Virus record (IMG/VR): IMGVR_UViG_3300046318_000106
Location: 1 to 20,250 of that record
Strand: one strand, 5' to 3'
Length of the DNA: 20,250 bases
DNA from: a virus
How positions within the stretch are numbered: the first letter of the stretch is position 1; the number at the start of each line of letters is the position of its first letter. Of the stretch, positions 1 through 7,479 are shown one piece after another. The notes beneath the pieces are model-generated. The model was not told the origin of the DNA and did no database searches. It was given only the letters and a program-made list of their open reading frames with translations. The translations under genes were made by a program, and so were the position numbers.

Positions 1-648
1 ACCTTGACTGCCTTGAACACCTTGAACACCCTGACGTCCTTGCGCCCCCTGAACTCCTTGCACATTTGCATCAGATCCCTGAACGCCTTGTCGTCCTTGA
101 ACTCCTTGGACGCCCTGTACTCCTATAACACCCTGTACACCCTGAACGCCTTGACGTCCTTGAATACCTTGTACGTTTGCATCATTACCTTGAACACCTA
201 TTGCGCCTTGTACGCCTTGACTGCCTTGAGTGCCAGTAGTTCCCTGTGTACCAGTAGTTCCTTGTAATCCTATTACGCCCTGAGTTCCTTGGACTCCTTG
301 TACATTTGCATCAGATCCCTGAACGCCTTGCACTCCTTGAACACCCTGACGTCCTTGAACTCCTTGAGTTCCTTGAGTGGCTATTCCTGTAGTTCCTTGT
401 ACGCCTTGAACACCTATTACGCCTTGACTGCCTTGAACTCCTTGAATACCTTGTACGTTTGCATCAGATCCCTGAACGCCTTGACGTCCTTGAATACCTT
501 GTACATTTGCATCAGATCCCTGAACACCTTGAACTCCTTGAACACCCTGCCGCCCTTGAGCGCCTTGAGCGCCTTGAGCTCCTTGCGTGCCCTGCCGCCC
601 TTGAACGCCTTGAACTCCTTGCGTGCCCTGACGTCCTTGAACTCCTTG
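1..648 (-). repeat. Second collagen-like repeat tract (9-nt units, Gly-X-Gln)
   Basis: Degenerate 9-nt tandem units encode Gly-X-Gln on the minus strand. Five copies of a (S/N)DANVQ insert sit near 61-78, 169-186, 298-315, 451-468 and 505-522. Each insert breaks the Gly-X-Y rhythm. The tract continues past the window edge. The repeats also create long open frames on the other strand that are not genes. Confidence 0.9.
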
Positions 649-2010
649 AAGGCCGATCGGAGGTGGAGACCAACTAGGATCTTCGTCAATTCCGTTAGTA
701 GTGAGTACCCAGCCGCTGGTAGATGCTGCTAGCATAGCAGTGGTGCCTGTATTTGATTGATACGGAACACTGCCTTTAGCACCGCCTGCTAAATTGGTTG
801 CAGTAGTAATAGTACCTAATGCATTTCCACCAATGCTAATACTACCACCTATGTATAAGTCTCCGCCGAACCCTGCACCGCCTGCAACAATCAATGCACC
901 TGTTATAGTTGATGTAGCAGAAGTGGTATTATTGGTTTGGATGACATCATCAGTAACTACAAGTGTTGTAGTTATTGTTGTATACTCAATTGTTAATTTT
1001 TGAGCAATGATATCACCGCCTACATATAAATCGCCGCCGATACCCACGCCACCAGCAACTCTTAATGCACCAGTTATAGTTGAGGTAGCAGAAGTAGTAT
1101 TTGTTATAGTAGTAGCACCTGAAATACTAGCAACTCCTCCGACAAATATATTACCACCTATGCCCGCACCGCCGTTAACTCTTAATGCACCCGATGATGT
1201 TGATATAGATTGGGTTCCACTGGTTGCAGTTATTCCACCGCTAGTTAATATTTTGCTGTTTGTATCAAATTCTAAATTGCTTGATGCACCTGCAGATACA
1301 TAGCTATTAGGTCCTAACACCATTGTTAGGTATCTTGTTGGAGATATTTCACTAGATGTTAAACTAGTAACATATATATTGTCGCTGTTTACTGCGTGAT
1401 TTACACTGATAGTTGATGTATTTTGCCATGTAGCAGTAGATCCATTTGAACGAAGTATTGTTCCTGTAGATCCTATATTAATAAACGATGTAATATTTGG
1501 TGCGACTTGATAAGGAATATCACCTAATACTCCATTTGCAATATTTGTAGCGGTTGTAGGGCCAGGAACTCCTTGAACTCCTTGAACACCTATTACACCT
1601 TGAACGCCCTGAACGCCTTGACGTCCTTGGACGCCTTGAACTCCTTGAGCTCCAATTACGCCCTGTACACCTTGAACGCCCTGTACACCTTGAACGCCCT
1701 GTACACCTTGACTGCCTTGCACTCCTTGAACGCCCTGACTGCCTTGAACACCCTGACTGCCTTGAACACCTTGACGTCCTTGAACACCTTGACTGCCTTG
1801 AACACCTTGAACACCCTGACGTCCTTGCACTCCTTGACTACCTTGCCGTCCTTGTATTCCAGGAGGGCCGGATGTAGCTAGCAGTTCTCTGGCCCTGGTA
1901 ACTGTAAGGGTCTGATTTACTGCCGAATCTTGAACAATAAACAATGTTGTATTTGCATCAGGTTCTTCTAGTGGAGGAAGAAATACAAGGTTTGGGCGTG
2001 AAGTAGTCAT
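1..2010 (-). CDS. Collagen-like phage tail fibre / virion structural protein (3' end outside window)
   Basis: An open minus-strand frame of 670 codons runs from ATG at 2010 to the window edge without a stop. The N-terminal ~47 residues (start [10 protein letters not shown]) are non-repetitive. Residues ~48-150 are a Gly-X-Gln collagen-like tract with units such as GVQG, GRQG and GSQG. Residues ~151-455 are a beta-rich, Thr/Ser/Gly-rich middle with three copies of a GAL-(R/I)V-x-GG-x-G-x-GG-x-(L/I)-(Y/F)-(V/I) motif (near residues 277, 316 and 371). A second collagen-like tract starts near residue 455 and continues off the window, interrupted by SDANVQ-type motifs. Collagen-like segments of this kind form trimeric stalks in phage fibres, so a fibre or adhesin role is likely but inferred. 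An AATAAATA late-promoter-like motif lies 22 nt upstream of the ATG. No clear Shine-Dalgarno is visible. Confidence 0.88.
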   Translation of the reverse strand, partial: MTTSRPNLVFLPPLEEPDANTTLFIVQDSAVNQTLTVTRARELLATSGPPGIQGRQGSQGVQGRQGVQGVQGSQGVQGRQGVQGSQGVQGSQGVQGVQGSQGVQGVQGVQGVQGVQGVIGAQGVQGVQGRQGVQGVQGVIGVQGVQGVPGPTTATNIANGVLGDIPYQVAPNITSFINIGSTGTILRSNGSTATWQNTSTISVNHAVNSDNIYVTSLTSSEISPTRYLTMVLGPNSYVSAGASSNLEFDTNSKILTSGGITATSGTQSISTSSGALRVNGGAGIGGNIFVGGVASISGATTITNTTSATSTITGALRVAGGVGIGGDLYVGGDIIAQKLTIEYTTITTTLVVTDDVIQTNNTTSATSTITGALIVAGGAGFGGDLYIGGSISIGGNALGTITTATNLAGGAKGSVPYQSNTGTTAMLAASTSGWVLTTNGIDEDPSWSPPPIGLQGVQGRQGTQGVQGVQGRQGTQGAQGAQGAQGRQGVQGVQGVQGSDANVQGIQGRQGVQGSDANVQGIQGVQGSQGVIGVQGVQGTTGIATQGTQGVQGRQGVQGVQGVQGSDANVQGVQGTQGVIGLQGTTGTQGTTGTQGSQGVQGAIGVQGNDANVQGIQGRQGVQGVQGVIGVQGVQGVQGRQGVQGSDANVQGVQGAQGRQGVQGVQGSQG
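1562..1868 (-). repeat. First collagen-like repeat tract (9-nt units, Gly-X-Gln)
   Basis: About 100 residues of almost uninterrupted Gly-X-Y coding repeat; Y is nearly always Gln and X is Val, Arg, Ser, Ile or Ala. Two GVIG units replace the Gln. The DNA is a near-identical 9-nt tandem repeat, a substrate for slippage and length variation. Confidence 0.9.
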
Positions 2011-2031
2011 GTTTTATTTGTTAATATATGC

Positions 2032-2039
2032 TATTTATT
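2032..2039 (-). promoter_or_regulatory. T4-type late promoter motif (AATAAATA) before fibre gene
   Basis: The minus strand reads AATAAATA, matching seven of eight bases of the T4 late consensus TATAAATA. It lies 22 nt upstream of the fibre ATG in the only gap between this gene and the preceding structural gene. A late promoter fits a structural gene. The motif is short and AT-rich, so it could occur by chance. Confidence 0.5.
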
Positions 2040-2050
2040 TGCATTGGAAT

Positions 2051-3070
2051 TTACACCAGTCCGGTATTCCTATTTAATAATAGATATTTAGTTCCTTCTG
2101 AATCTTGTGTATTTTGTATGTATAGTCGGTCTATCTCAAAATTTATATTATTAAAAGAGAATCCGCTATTTGTTATATTTCTTATTATTTTTTTACTTTT
2201 TCCCGGCAAAGTAAAGCAAATAGGAATAAATGCAATATATCCCAATGGAGTTGAATCTCCATCTTGCACTGTGTTTGTAAATGCCGGTTCGCTAATATCA
2301 GTGACATTAAAGCGGTCATTTATCCTAAATCTCATAGTTTGTATACTAGAAGGATAGTAAACAATTCCATTATGTACAAACCTATTAGGCATGCTAATAC
2401 CATCTGAATTTATATTATTATCTAAAATATCTAAATATATGATTTCGTATATTATTTTACCAGATGTGTCTTTTGATACTGCAACTTTAGGAGTGCTTAG
2501 AATGTATCTTCGTTTATAGAAATTATTGTAAATAGAATATGCATATTCTCGTATAATAGAAACTTCGGTACCGAAATCTAATACACATTGTAAATTTTTT
2601 ATAACGCCGAAGTTATTATCTGAATATCTATAGATAGAGTCTGGCTCAAATATTTTAGAATTATTAATAAAATTTTGATATTTTAATCTATTATCTTTTG
2701 TTAATAATGGTTTAAAATATAAATTCGTATATTCAGTCGAGGTTGATTGGTTAACATTTACCGAAAATAACCCAGTAGTTAACTGATTGTTATTATTATC
2801 TACTACTGATACACTAAAATTACTAGTTGTAATTAGTGTTGAAGTACCTGTATTTACTGTAGGAGTTCCTGTAATTAACCCAAAAGAATCTAATGATATG
2901 TTATTTGGTAAGGTTCCACCTGATAATTTATATTTTACATCTACTGTAGATGTTGATATGTATGCCTTGATATATAATTCGCTAGGCACGCCGGGAATTA
3001 ACGTGCCAACACTGCCAGTGTTAGCCCATCCTATAAAAATTCCAGAAGTGGATGTTGAATATATTGACAT
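2051..3070 (-). CDS. Putative virion structural protein with Ig-like (He_PIG-type) N-terminal domain
   Basis: 339 residues. Residues ~20-110 look like a putative Ig domain: the segment GGTLPNNISLDSFGLITGTP matches the 'LP-x-x-(L/I)-x-L-D-x-x-G-x-I-x-GTPT' signature of that family, flanked by Ser/Thr-rich beta strands. The rest (from about SVNVNQSTSTEYTNL) is a Tyr/Asn/Ile-rich region with no recognised motif. No signal peptide or membrane segment is visible. The position directly before the collagen-like fibre gene (40-nt gap) argues for a tail, neck or fibre-associated component. ATG at 3070 has AAGG about 9 nt upstream. The start codon lies inside the 3' arm of a 15-bp inverted repeat. Function beyond 'structural' is inference. 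Confidence 0.75.
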   Translation of the reverse strand: MSIYSTSTSGIFIGWANTGSVGTLIPGVPSELYIKAYISTSTVDVKYKLSGGTLPNNISLDSFGLITGTPTVNTGTSTLITTSNFSVSVVDNNNNQLTTGLFSVNVNQSTSTEYTNLYFKPLLTKDNRLKYQNFINNSKIFEPDSIYRYSDNNFGVIKNLQCVLDFGTEVSIIREYAYSIYNNFYKRRYILSTPKVAVSKDTSGKIIYEIIYLDILDNNINSDGISMPNRFVHNGIVYYPSSIQTMRFRINDRFNVTDISEPAFTNTVQDGDSTPLGYIAFIPICFTLPGKSKKIIRNITNSGFSFNNINFEIDRLYIQNTQDSEGTKYLLLNRNTGLV

Positions 3071-3111
3071 ATTAGATACCTTATATAGATATTTACCTAA
3101 TATGTCAATAT
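3061..3111 (-). promoter_or_regulatory. 15-bp hairpin burying the start codon of the 2051-3070 gene, with promoter-like motifs
   Basis: Arms 3061-3075 and 3097-3111 are perfectly complementary (15 bp, 21-nt loop). In the minus-strand RNA the ATG at 3070 is in the 3' arm and the AAGG ribosome-binding site is in the loop. The 5' arm and loop contain TTGACA (3108-3103), a 17-nt spacer, then TATAAG (3085-3080). GGTAAATA (3097-3090), a weak late-promoter-like motif, spans the arm/loop junction. A transcript starting in the loop would lack the 5' arm and leave the start codon free; a read-through transcript would not. The complementarity is seen directly; regulation is inferred. Confidence 0.55.
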
Positions 3112-3114
3112 GAT

Positions 3115-3321
3115 TTAGTGCAGAGTTCTGTCCTCTATTTGATGAATATCCTTAACTTTTAATAATTTAAGTATTTTCTTGATTACTTTTGGAGGATCGT
3201 CCATTAAATCTTCTGGAATCATCATGCTTTTTAATTCACCGTCGGGCCCTATGATGAATCCATAATCGCCATCGTCGAACTCGTAATCATCGAGCTCATC
3301 TTGCATATCGTCGTCGGCCAT
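3115..3321 (-). CDS. Small acidic conserved phage protein
   Basis: 68 residues and very acidic at the N-terminus (MADDDMQDELDDYEFDDGDY), followed by a GFIIGPDGELKS core and a basic C-terminal helix (KVIKKILKLLKVKD). It resembles a small protein often found beside structural genes in marine T4-like phages; I know no function for it. It heads the structural run. A late-type GATAAATA motif lies about 30 nt upstream, and AAAGGA precedes the ATG. It could be a chaperone-like or assembly factor, but that is speculation. Confidence 0.75.
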   Translation of the reverse strand: MADDDMQDELDDYEFDDGDYGFIIGPDGELKSMMIPEDLMDDPPKVIKKILKLLKVKDIHQIEDRTLH

Positions 3322-3351
3322 TACATGATCCTTTCAAATATAGACAATAGA

Positions 3352-3359
3352 TATTTATC
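3352..3359 (-). promoter_or_regulatory. T4-type late promoter motif (GATAAATA)
   Basis: The minus strand reads GATAAATA, seven of eight bases of the T4 late consensus, 30 nt upstream of the first gene of the structural run. It sits in the divergent gap (3322-3395) between minus-strand structural genes and the plus-strand gene at 3396. Confidence 0.5.
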
Positions 3360-3395
3360 GAATGTTAAATAAACTTATCTTAAAAAGGAATACAA

Positions 3396-3680
3396 ATGTT
3401 TAAAAAATTAAAAAAATTTTTCTTTGGTTCGCCAGCAGCAGAAGTAGTAGTAGAGGCACAATATAAAATAGAACCGCCAGTGACTGATGCAGTAGTTGTT
3501 GAAGTACCAAAAGAAACTACATCTACCGCTGAACAAATCCCTGCAAAGAAAACTCATAAACCTCGTGTTGCAAAACCCAAGGTAGAGGAATCTTCTACAA
3601 AAGCTACAGCCACAAAAAAAGCACCTGTTGCAAAAATAACAGGTGCTAAACGCGGACCAAAACCGAAAACTAAAGAATAA
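3396..3680 (+). CDS. Lys/Ala/Pro-rich histone-H1-like protein, putative DNA-binding
   Basis: 94 residues on the plus strand, one of only two plus-strand genes here. The N-terminus MFKKLKKFFFGSP is basic and amphipathic. Residues ~15-45 are Val/Glu-rich. The C-terminal half is rich in Lys, Ala, Thr and Pro (KKTHKPRVAKPKVEE...KKAPVAK) and ends AKRGPKPKTKE, resembling an AT-hook or histone-H1-like tail. Low-complexity basic tails of this sort bind nucleic acid in other proteins, so DNA condensation or virion packaging is possible but inferred. A good Shine-Dalgarno (AAAAAGGA) sits 7 nt before the ATG. It converges on uvsE with an 11-bp 3' overlap. Confidence 0.75.
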   Translation: MFKKLKKFFFGSPAAEVVVEAQYKIEPPVTDAVVVEVPKETTSTAEQIPAKKTHKPRVAKPKVEESSTKATATKKAPVAKITGAKRGPKPKTKE

Positions 3681-4686
3681 GTTTAGCCAGGGCTTGACTT
3701 GCAAGATTCTTGCCCTTGCTTTCGCACATAATGTCAAACTGTTTGTTAAACTCTAATGCCCATGCGTTAACAGCATCGTTCCAGTAGAAGTCGCTATGTG
3801 CACGGAGTTTTTGTTTGTTGTGACCTGCACTGATTAAGCTGTCGCGGCATGGCAAACTATTAACAGGATGACCAACAAGGCAATCTTCACGTGACACACT
3901 ATAATGTAAAGTAGGGCGAACGCCGCGCCAAGAATCAATAACATGCTGAACCCGCTCTTCGGTGACAGCCAAGTATTCTCCTTGTCGCACCCAATGATGA
4001 TGAATGTCCAAAACAATTGGAACAAGATCAGATAAGCTAAGGCAATCATCCAATCCATGTGTTATTTCTTCGTTTTCGATGGTAATACAATTTCGTGCTT
4101 CGGGGGTAAGTCTTTTGTAGGCACTGCGGATACCTTCTGGACCGGCTCGACCCGAGATGTGGACGTTGATTTTAAAATCCTGAAACTGTTTGCCGTAACC
4201 CATCCAGCGCGCCATATCCGCATGATATTCAAATTCTTCTATTGAGCGGTCTACAATATCCGGGTTATCACTTGCCAGAACAGTAAACTGGCCAGGGTGC
4301 ATAGACAGGCGAACACCCATCTTGCGAGCCAAATCTCCCACTTTTCCAAATTCTCTTTCACAATAGTTTCTAACGTCGGATAGCCCGTAAAAGAACTTCC
4401 AATCGCGCTGAGTGAACATAGGCAGTATATCGCTGCTGAGTCGTACCATTCTAAGATTTTCATCGAGTGCCCCTACTTTTTTAACAAGTAGTCGAGTAGC
4501 TTCGATGTTACCTTTTACAAGATCCCACAGTTTTTCTTCGGCTACTTGACTGCTTTGTCTATTTAACCAAGCAACGGTAGTAGAGCCGGTGTTAAATTTT
4601 TTAGCATCGTCGGTAGGTTTGATGCCATTAACTTGAGCAGGAGTATCGATCCACTTACAGCAAAACCCTATCCGTTTAACATTCAT
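3670..4686 (-). CDS. uvsE: UV DNA damage endonuclease UvsE/UvdE
   Basis: 338 residues, the usual length for the UvdE family (TIM-barrel endonucleases that nick DNA 5' of pyrimidine dimers and other lesions). It begins MNVKRIGFCCKWI, matching the family's 'R-x-G-Y/F-x' start. Family motifs are in order: RLSMHPGQF (~126-134), NVHISG (~174-179), IENEE (~203-207), LDIHHHW (~226-232), HYSVSRE (~261-267) and HSDFYW (~297-302). These supply the His/Glu/Asp metal ligands. A strong sigma70-like promoter (TTGACT, 17 nt, TATAAT) lies 34 nt upstream, suggesting early expression and a repair role during infection in sunlit water. The 3' end overlaps the convergent plus-strand gene by 11 bp. Product assignment is confident. 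Confidence 0.93.
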   Translation of the reverse strand: MNVKRIGFCCKWIDTPAQVNGIKPTDDAKKFNTGSTTVAWLNRQSSQVAEEKLWDLVKGNIEATRLLVKKVGALDENLRMVRLSSDILPMFTQRDWKFFYGLSDVRNYCEREFGKVGDLARKMGVRLSMHPGQFTVLASDNPDIVDRSIEEFEYHADMARWMGYGKQFQDFKINVHISGRAGPEGIRSAYKRLTPEARNCITIENEEITHGLDDCLSLSDLVPIVLDIHHHWVRQGEYLAVTEERVQHVIDSWRGVRPTLHYSVSREDCLVGHPVNSLPCRDSLISAGHNKQKLRAHSDFYWNDAVNAWALEFNKQFDIMCESKGKNLASQALAKLIL

Positions 4687-4710
4687 ATTTTATCCATTTA
4701 CAAGCAAACA

Positions 4711-4718
4711 CATAAATA
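4711..4718 (+). promoter_or_regulatory. T4-type late promoter motif (CATAAATA) before plus-strand endonuclease gene
   Basis: CATAAATA on the plus strand matches seven of eight bases of the late consensus. It lies 31 nt before the chosen ATG of the GIY-YIG gene and abuts the opposite-strand -10 of the uvsE promoter. Confidence 0.45.
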
Positions 4719-4719
4719 T

Positions 4720-4748
4720 ATTATACACTATTTTCTAATGAGAGTCAA
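4720..4748 (-). promoter_or_regulatory. Sigma70-like promoter for uvsE
   Basis: On the minus strand TTGACT (4748-4743) is followed by a 17-nt spacer and TATAAT (4725-4720). This is a near-consensus host-type promoter pointing at uvsE, whose ATG is 34 nt downstream of the -10. The -35 box ends one base from the start codon of the divergent endonuclease gene. Confidence 0.8.
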
Positions 4749-4749
4749 T

Positions 4750-5529
4750 ATGGCAAATATAAAGAAGCAATCTAAAAAACAATTTCATATTGTTTACCAA
4801 ACAACAAACAAAATAAACAATATGATTTATGTAGGAGCACACTCTACAGATATGTTAACTGACGGATATCTAGGATCCGGTCACCGACTTACCTTGGCTA
4901 TTGAAAAATATGGAATCAACTCTTTTGAAAGAGTTATATTACATACATTTAATACTCCCGAAGAAATGTTTACGAAAGAAGCAGAAATAGTTAATAAAGA
5001 TTTTCTTAAGAGACCTGATGTCTACAACATAGTCGAAGGCGGGTTTGGGGGGTACAATAAAGGAACAACAGGTCTTAAACATTTACACCATTCAGTTTCT
5101 GGTAAACGATGTGCAGTTCATCCTAACACTATTCCTAATATGCTACAGGAAGGATGGGCATTGGGAAGGAATATGTCTTCTACAACAGATACTATTTGGA
5201 TCTATAAAGATGCTGAGAAAAAGATGATATATCCTACTGATTTATCTATATATGTCAAAGAAGGGTGGCAGAAGGGACTTCCTAAATCTCCGACACATGG
5301 AAAAGTTTGGATTTATCATCCTAAGTTGAACGAGTATAGTTTGTGCGAAGAATCTGAACTTTCGATAAAGTTATCTACTGGTTGGATTAAAAAGAAGTGG
5401 GCTCCTGTTAAAAAAGGAGCCGCTTGGGTAAATAACGGTATTGATAATCTCCGAATCCCTAAAAATGAGATAGATAGTTATATTTCTAAAGGTTGGAAAA
5501 AGGGGATGATTACAAATCGGTGGAATTAA
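4750..5529 (+). CDS. GIY-YIG homing endonuclease (Seg-like) with C-terminal Trp/Gly repeats
   Basis: 260 residues from ATG 4750, preferred over upstream in-frame starts because GAGAG precedes it by 5 nt. Residues ~12-105 are a GIY-YIG nuclease: FHIVYQ...NNMIYVGAHST gives the degenerate GIY/YIG pair, followed by GYLGSG, AIEKYGINSFER and the catalytic-type Glu in EAEIVNKDF. The rest holds about four repeats ending in a (E/S)-x-GW-x-(K/L)-(G/K) motif (EGWALG, EGWQKG, TGWIKK, KGWKKG), several beginning with (I/V)W(I/V) or AWV; probably tandem DNA-binding modules. No conventional zinc finger is seen. It lies on the opposite strand to its neighbours and overlaps the next gene's 3' end by 20 bp, as expected for a mobile insertion. 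Confidence 0.88.
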   Translation: MANIKKQSKKQFHIVYQTTNKINNMIYVGAHSTDMLTDGYLGSGHRLTLAIEKYGINSFERVILHTFNTPEEMFTKEAEIVNKDFLKRPDVYNIVEGGFGGYNKGTTGLKHLHHSVSGKRCAVHPNTIPNMLQEGWALGRNMSSTTDTIWIYKDAEKKMIYPTDLSIYVKEGWQKGLPKSPTHGKVWIYHPKLNEYSLCEESELSIKLSTGWIKKKWAPVKKGAAWVNNGIDNLRIPKNEIDSYISKGWKKGMITNRWN

Positions 5530-5686
5530 CTTTTGTCAAAGTCCAAGAACCGTCATTATTATCTACCCATTCTAGTACATCGCCTTCTTTCCACTCCTGT
5601 ATTTTTAATAAATCTTCAGGTAACGGAAGTAGAAGATCGCCTGTGGCGTCGTCTTCTTCGATTTGTACAGTCCAAGTATTGCTCAT
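5510..5686 (-). CDS. AbrB/SpoVT-like small protein, putative
   Basis: 58 residues: MSNTWTVQIEEDDATGDLLL then PLPEDLLKIQEWKEGDVLEW and a GSWTLTK ending. The order 'LPLPEDLL-x(4)-WKEGDVLEW' resembles the swapped-hairpin AbrB fold of MazE/SpoVT-type transcription factors and of similar small phage proteins; the assignment is by eye. It is coupled to the upstream gene by an ATGA overlap at 5683-5686. The last 20 bp overlap the 3' end of the convergent GIY-YIG gene. It could act as a DNA-binding regulator, but in phages this family is mostly uncharacterised. Confidence 0.72.
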   Translation of the reverse strand: MSNTWTVQIEEDDATGDLLLPLPEDLLKIQEWKEGDVLEWVDNNDGSWTLTKVNSTDL

Positions 5687-5886
5687 TTCTTATTCATAAC
5701 TGTTTCGATAACTTTTGCAGCATCTTTGAGGCCTATCTTATCCATTTCTTTTTCAATAAGCTGTGCTTCTGTGTCGCATGCTAGGTTTTGCATTTTAATT
5801 AAACGTTGGGTCATTGCAGGCATGTTCCATGTATATGGACTTGAATTTTGTGTAAGTGTAATAGTATATTTAAATGGATATTTCAT
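5683..5886 (-). CDS. Hypothetical phage protein
   Basis: 67 residues, beginning MKYPFKYTITLTQNSSPYTW. The N-terminal half is beta-like and the C-terminal half is a charged helix (LIEKEMDKIGLKDAAKVIET). No known family was recognised. AGGAAG lies 7 nt before ATG 5886. A TTGACT/TAAAAT promoter is 18 nt upstream, so this gene appears to head a two-gene unit with the AbrB-like gene. Confidence 0.7.
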   Translation of the reverse strand: MKYPFKYTITLTQNSSPYTWNMPAMTQRLIKMQNLACDTEAQLIEKEMDKIGLKDAAKVIETVMNKK

Positions 5887-5904
5887 GTTTAACTTCCTGT
5901 ATAT

Positions 5905-5933
5905 ATTTTATATTGTTTTACGAAAATAGTCAA
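5905..5933 (-). promoter_or_regulatory. Sigma70-like promoter for the 5886 gene
   Basis: On the minus strand TTGACT (5933-5928), a 17-nt spacer, then TAAAAT (5910-5905). It overlaps the 3' end of the uxs gene and lies 18 nt upstream of the ATG at 5886. It shares the TTGACT -35 box with the promoters at 4748 and 14496. Confidence 0.65.
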
Positions 5934-6840
5934 TCGTTTTACTCAACCCCTGCTCTAGGGATATTGTAGATTCCCAATTTAATATTGTTTTAGCTCTATC
6001 AATATTCGGTTTACGCTGTTTTGGGTCATCTTGTGGCAGTTCTTGGTACACAATATTGCTAGAACTTTCAGTTAGTTGAATAACTTTTTTTGCCAATTCT
6101 AACATAGTAAATTCACCAGGGTTACCTATATTAATAGGATATGGATAATTTCCATCGTAATTCATCAGCGCCATCATTCCGTCTAATAGATCGTCTACGT
6201 AACAAAAACTTCGAGTTTGAGAACCGTTTCCGTAAATTGTAATATTTTTACCTTGAAGTGCTTGCACAATGAAATTACTAACAACTCTCCCATCGTTAGC
6301 ATTCATTCGAGGACCGTATGTATTAAATATTCTCATTATACGAGTGTTAACTTGATGTTTACGATGATAATCCATAAACAGTGTCTCAGCTGCTCGTTTC
6401 CCTTCATCATAACAGCTCCTGATACCTACTGGGTTTACATTTCCCCAATACTCTTCTGGTTGCGGGTGAACCGCAGGATCGCCGTAGCATTCACTAGTAC
6501 TTGCCTGCAAAATTTTTGCACCTGTGCGTTTGGCAATTCCTAGCATATTAAATGCTCCTATTACACTAGTTTTCATAGTTTGGATAGGATCTAATTGATA
6601 GTAATAAGGACTGGCAGGGCAAGCAAGATTGTAAATTTCATCAACTTCTATATATAAGGGTATGCAGATATCTTGCCTAATAATTTCAAAGTTTTTATAA
6701 TCAAGCAAATGCTCTACATTCTTTTTGCTGCCTGTAAAATAATTATCAACACATACTACATGATGCCCTTGGTTAACTAGTCTATCACATAAGTGACTGC
6801 CAAGGAATCCAGCGCCTCCGGTTACAAGAATTTTTTTCAT
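5908..6840 (-). CDS. uxs: UDP-glucuronate decarboxylase (UDP-xylose synthase), SDR family
   Basis: 310 residues. It makes UDP-xylose from UDP-glucuronate with bound NAD+. Visible motifs: Rossmann glycine loop GGAGFLG (8-14), VDN at 31-33, the signature [20 protein letters not shown] (72-91), catalytic-type STSE (114-117), and Y144-x3-K148 in [18 protein letters not shown] and RSFCYVDDL follow. The 'CPASP...YQ' and 'YDEGKR' segments separate UXS from dTDP-glucose 4,6-dehydratases and epimerases. Start ATG 6840 is chosen because MKKILVTGG is the canonical beginning and the upstream gene's TAA overlaps it (TAATG); an upstream TTG start is less likely. A UDP-glucose dehydrogenase gene at the right end of the window would supply its substrate. 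Confidence 0.92.
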   Translation of the reverse strand: MKKILVTGGAGFLGSHLCDRLVNQGHHVVCVDNYFTGSKKNVEHLLDYKNFEIIRQDICIPLYIEVDEIYNLACPASPYYYQLDPIQTMKTSVIGAFNMLGIAKRTGAKILQASTSECYGDPAVHPQPEEYWGNVNPVGIRSCYDEGKRAAETLFMDYHRKHQVNTRIMRIFNTYGPRMNANDGRVVSNFIVQALQGKNITIYGNGSQTRSFCYVDDLLDGMMALMNYDGNYPYPINIGNPGEFTMLELAKKVIQLTESSSNIVYQELPQDDPKQRKPNIDRAKTILNWESTISLEQGLSKTIDYFRKTI

Positions 6841-6974
6841 TATAAGCTCTTTACAATTCCGTATTGTTTGTACAGCCAATCGATAAAATTCTCAATTGCT
6901 AGGTTAGGTCCAACTGTTGATACATATGCTTTGTATGCAATGCTCACTTTGTTTAAGAAGTCTTTGTCAGTCAT
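6840..6974 (-). CDS. Small conserved phage protein (44 aa)
   Basis: 44 residues: [20 protein letters not shown], then [20 protein letters not shown] and VKSL. It is tied into the operon on both sides: its ATG overlaps the last 8 nt of the MazG-like gene and its TAA overlaps the uxs ATG. It looks like a small helical phage protein seen in other marine phages. The '[16 protein letters not shown]' C-terminus suggests an amphipathic helix. Function unknown. Confidence 0.72.
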   Translation of the reverse strand: MTDKDFLNKVSIAYKAYVSTVGPNLAIENFIDWLYKQYGIVKSL

Positions 6975-7239
6975 AAATTTTAGACCATTTCTTTAATTTT
7001 TCTATTTTAGCTGTCTTGGCAGTTTCTAGATGAACAGTAGATACGATGCCCTTTTCGATAAGGATATCAATCATGGCCAAAGTATCACCTAACTCTTCTT
7101 CCAAATGTTCAAGGTTAGTTTTAGGTTTACCTGGTTTAAAATTATTAATGCCAAATCTGCTGCATTTACTAACTGCCTGGATAACTTCTGCGCATTCCTC
7201 TTGCAGAATATCCATAATTTCTTTTTCTACAGTATTCAT
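6967..7239 (-). CDS. MazG-like nucleotide pyrophosphohydrolase
   Basis: 90 residues with the all-alpha NTP-pyrophosphatase signature: E14-E15-x-x-E18 in LQEECAEVIQAVSK and E48-E49-x-x-D52 in LEEELGDTLAMIDIL. These are the two halves of the Mg2+-binding EExxE...ExxD site. It would hydrolyse (d)NTPs to monophosphates; marine phage MazG proteins have been proposed to clean nucleotide pools or lower ppGpp, but the substrate cannot be read here. Short single-domain form. It lies in the uxs operon, 18 nt after the previous gene. Confidence 0.85.
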   Translation of the reverse strand: MNTVEKEIMDILQEECAEVIQAVSKCSRFGINNFKPGKPKTNLEHLEEELGDTLAMIDILIEKGIVSTVHLETAKTAKIEKLKKWSKIYD

Positions 7240-7257
7240 ACTTCCAATCCTAGTAAT

Positions 7258-7479
7258 TCAAGTTCCGTGTTGCTCGTTAATTCCAAAATGGCGTTTAATT
7301 TTATGTATGGCTCGGACACTGCCTCCCTCGCCACTGCCTTCATCTTCAATAATGTCAAGACATTGCATGACAATTAACTCTGCAAATTTCGCTAGACTGA
7401 ATCCGCGGGTATGTAATCCAGTTTGGCCTGGCACATGAACCATTGCCTCTTCTGCTAAGTTCTCAAATCTCTCATTCAT
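7258..7479 (-). CDS. Conserved phage hypothetical protein (MNER-type)
   Basis: 73 residues starting MNERFENLAEEAMVHVPG, with a central FAELIVMQCLDIIEDEG helix and a C-terminal AIHKIKRHFGI. Small phage proteins with the pattern MNER-x-LAE...FAELIV-x-(E/Q)C...IK-x-HFG are common in T4-like phages; none has a role I know. Translation is coupled to the upstream gene by ATGA at 7476-7479. Confidence 0.72.
   Translation of the reverse strand: MNERFENLAEEAMVHVPGQTGLHTRGFSLAKFAELIVMQCLDIIEDEGSGEGGSVRAIHKIKRHFGINEQHGT

Noticed and set aside
4-732. Long open frames on the plus strand and in another minus frame over the repeat region
   Set aside because: They are low-complexity shadows (Leu/Asn/Ser/Thr repeats) of the collagen-like tract; the Gly-X-Gln frame runs through both tracts and the normal-complexity middle without a stop.
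1562-1868. Short tandem repeats as a possible CRISPR array
   Set aside because: Units are 9 nt without unique spacers and encode a perfect Gly-X-Gln protein pattern.
3834-4463. Hydrophobic open frames opposite or overlapping uvsE
   Set aside because: They are shadows of the uvsE coding sequence, which has full family motifs.
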